64,000 nt of DNA, taken from NCBI GenBank assembly GCA_964247385.1, contig CAXTUB010000011.1, positions 36,578 through 100,577 on the forward strand, written 5' to 3'. The stretch is from TMP-86 sp964247385 (GTDB taxonomy: Bacteria > Pseudomonadota > Gammaproteobacteria > Steroidobacterales > Steroidobacteraceae). Positions 62,181 to 64,000 of this stretch are shown one piece after another (the first letter of the stretch is position 1; each line of letters starts with the position of its first letter). The notes below the pieces were generated by a model that saw only the letters and a program-made list of their open reading frames with translations, did no database searches and had not been told where the DNA came from. Made by a program: the position numbers and the translations under genes.

Positions 62181-63185
62181 ATGAAGATTCTGGTCACCGG
62201 CGCGGCCGGTTTCATCGGCTTCCACACGGCGCGGCGCTTGCTCGAGCGCGGCGACGAAGTCGTGGGGCTCGACAATCTCAACGCCTACTACGACCCCGAG
62301 CTCAAAAATGCGCGGCTCGAGCTGTTGAAAGCGGAGCGCCGCTTCCGGTTCGTGCGCGCCGAGCTGGCCGACCGTGCCGCCGTCGAGGCGCTGTTCGCGC
62401 AAGAAAAATTCGACAAGGTCGTGCATCTTGCGGCGCAAGCGGGCGTTCGATATTCGATCGAGCATCCGCATGTCTACGCTGAGAGCAATCTCGTGGGATT
62501 TCTGCATATTCTCGAAGGCTGCCGGCGCAATCGAGTTCAGCACCTGGTGTATGCCTCGACCAGCTCGGTGTACGGCGCAAATACTCAGATGCCGTTCAGC
62601 GTGGAGCAAAACGTCGACCATCCGTTGACGCTGTATGCAGCCACCAAGAAGGCCAATGAGCTCATGGCGCACAGCTACTCATCGCTCTACGGGCTGCCGA
62701 CGACGGGCTTGCGCTTTTTTACGGTGTACGGTCCCTGGGGGCGGCCCGACATGGCGCTATTTCTTTTCACGAAGAATATTCTTGAAGACAAGCCCATCGA
62801 TGTCTTCAATCATGGCCGCCATCAGCGTGACTTCACCTACGTCGACGACATCGTGGGCGGTGTGGTGGCCGCGCTCGATCACACCGCTCAGCCGGACCCG
62901 TCATGGAATTCAGATCAACCCAACCCCAGCAGGAGCAGAGCGCCTTACCGCATCTACAACATTGGCAATCAACAGCCCGTCGAGCTGCTGAAATACATCG
63001 AAGTGCTCGAGCAATGCCTAGACCGCAAAGCAAGAAAAAATCTGCTCCCGCTGCAGCTGGGTGATGTGCCGGACACGTGGGCCAACGTCGATGAGCTGGT
63101 GGCCGACGTCGGATACCGGCCGAGCACCCCCGTCGAGGTAGGTGTACAGAAATTCATCGAATGGTATCGTTCATACTATCGTTGA
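62181..63185 (+). CDS. NAD-dependent epimerase, UDP-glucuronate 4-epimerase type
   Basis: A 334-residue extended SDR. The NAD motif TGAAGFIGFHTARRLLERG is at residues 6-24, followed by LDNLNAYYDPELKNARL, the marker of the UDP-glucuronate 4-epimerase (GAE/CapI/LspL) branch. YASTSSVYGAN carries the catalytic Ser, YAATKKANE the Tyr-x3-Lys, and YGPWGRPDMALFLFTKNI the substrate site. It starts 10 bases after the dehydrogenase, so the two genes probably turn UDP-sugars into epimerised uronates. A short insertion (DPSWNSDQPNPSRSRAP) near residue 240 is unusual. Confidence 0.88.
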   Translation: MKILVTGAAGFIGFHTARRLLERGDEVVGLDNLNAYYDPELKNARLELLKAERRFRFVRAELADRAAVEALFAQEKFDKVVHLAAQAGVRYSIEHPHVYAESNLVGFLHILEGCRRNRVQHLVYASTSSVYGANTQMPFSVEQNVDHPLTLYAATKKANELMAHSYSSLYGLPTTGLRFFTVYGPWGRPDMALFLFTKNILEDKPIDVFNHGRHQRDFTYVDDIVGGVVAALDHTAQPDPSWNSDQPNPSRSRAPYRIYNIGNQQPVELLKYIEVLEQCLDRKARKNLLPLQLGDVPDTWANVDELVADVGYRPSTPVEVGVQKFIEWYRSYYR

Positions 63186-63216
63186 GCGTGCGCGCCACGC
63201 GCCGGAAGTTTTGCCC

Positions 63217-64000
63217 ATGACTCAGTTGATTTCCGCCACCCCCGCTTGGAAAGCGGTGGAGGCTCAGGCGCAATCCCTGTTGCGAACGAACATGCGCGAG
63301 TTGTTCGCGCAAGATACGCAGCGCTGGCGCCATTTCCAGCTTGAGGCGGATGGCTGGCTGCTTGATTATTCGCGGCATCGAATTTCGCGCGACGCTTGGA
63401 ACGCGCTGCTTGCGCTCGCGCGTGCATCGAAGCTGGAAGAGCGCATCGATGCATTGTTTCGCGGCGATCCCGTCAACGTCACCGAGAACCGGCCCGCGCT
63501 GCACATGGCGCTGCGCTCGAGCTTTGCGGGGCCGCCGGAGGTTCAGCGCGAGGTACGCGAGTCGCGCGAGAAAATCGAAAAGTTCGTGGCGGCGATTCGC
63601 ACGGGCGAGCAGCGCGGGCATACCGGCAAGCCTTTCAAGCACGTCATCAATATTGGAATCGGCGGCTCGGACTTGGGCCCCGTGCTTGCGTGCGATGCGC
63701 TACGGCATGAATGGAGCGGGGGCATCACGCCGCATTTCGTATCCAATGTCGATCGCACGCAATTTCAAGATCTCACGCGCCAGCTGGATGCGGCCGAAAC
63801 CTTGGTCATCGTGTGTTCGAAAACTTTCGTCACCCTCGAAACTCAGTCGAACGCCAATGCCGTTCGCGATTGGATCGCCTCGACCCTGGGCCCTGCCGCA
63901 GTGCCGCAGCATTTCGTGGCCGTGTCCACCAATGCCGCGGCGATGGATGCGTTCGGCATTTTGCCGGATCGCCGCTTCACCATGTGGGATTGGGTGGGCG
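63217..64000 (+). CDS. pgi: Pgi, glucose-6-phosphate isomerase (3' part outside the window)
   Basis: The first 261 codons of a glycolytic enzyme interconverting glucose-6-phosphate and fructose-6-phosphate. NVTENRPALHMALR and HVINIGIGGSDLGPVLACDAL are the sugar-phosphate-site blocks, followed by CSKTFVTLETQSNA. RRFTMWDWVG is the start of the PGI signature 1 at the window edge. GGAAG lies 10 bases before the ATG. It follows the two nucleotide-sugar genes by 31 bases and may supply hexose phosphate for their products. Confidence 0.96.
   Translation, partial: MTQLISATPAWKAVEAQAQSLLRTNMRELFAQDTQRWRHFQLEADGWLLDYSRHRISRDAWNALLALARASKLEERIDALFRGDPVNVTENRPALHMALRSSFAGPPEVQREVRESREKIEKFVAAIRTGEQRGHTGKPFKHVINIGIGGSDLGPVLACDALRHEWSGGITPHFVSNVDRTQFQDLTRQLDAAETLVIVCSKTFVTLETQSNANAVRDWIASTLGPAAVPQHFVAVSTNAAAMDAFGILPDRRFTMWDWVG

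Overview
The window looks like the chromosome of a GC-rich gammaproteobacterium, perhaps near the Steroidobacter/Xanthomonad side of the class. The evidence is two conserved syntenies: tig-clpP-clpX-lon ... ppiD-fabI, and gloB-methyltransferase-rnhA-dnaQ. Three TonB-dependent receptors, a FadL porin, two molybdenum hydroxylases and a PQQ alcohol dehydrogenase suggest a free-living aerobic scavenger. The genus assignment is an inference. No transposase, integrase, phage gene or CRISPR array was seen.

1-7.2 kb is a vitamin uptake locus. A TPP riboswitch (minus strand) controls a TonB receptor that runs off the left edge. A cobalamin riboswitch (plus strand) faces the other way and precedes btuB-btuF-btuC-btuD. 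7.2-10.6 kb holds a flavin reductase, the lysophospholipid transporter lplT and a pirin.

10.6-24 kb is a molybdenum block. mobA, moaC and moaA lie on minus. moeA, moaD, a three-domain MoaE::MoeB::rhodanese gene and modABC lie on plus. On minus again is a five-gene operon for a xanthine-dehydrogenase-family enzyme ([2Fe-2S], FAD and Mo subunits) with its cytidylyltransferase MocA and insertion factor XdhC. Together these cover molybdate import, most of cofactor synthesis, CMP attachment and cofactor insertion. 24-29 kb carries a second TonB receptor and a PQQ/cytochrome c alcohol dehydrogenase.

29-38 kb contains small hypothetical genes, a multi-PAS HWE histidine kinase, a tRNA cluster (Pro, Arg, His, Lys), a PrcB-like secreted protein, degenerate short repeats, fadL, pyrF, an orphan gene resembling Xre/MbcA antitoxins, and tRNA-Leu. 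38-44 kb is the protein quality-control run tig, clpP, clpX, lon, with heat-shock-like promoters.

44-52.8 kb is accessory. It holds an antitoxin/RES-toxin pair, tRNA-Val, an SDR, a 2'-5' RNA ligase-like protein, TspO, a second (Tat-exported, PaoABC-like) molybdenum hydroxylase, VapBC and tRNA-Asp. It occupies the place where hupB is usually found between lon and ppiD. 53-64 kb returns to core genes: ppiD, dedA, fabI, a MltD-type lytic transglycosylase, gloB, a methyltransferase, rnhA, dnaQ, two nucleotide-sugar genes and the start of pgi. A 20-bp tandem repeat sits on the ppiD/dedA junction.
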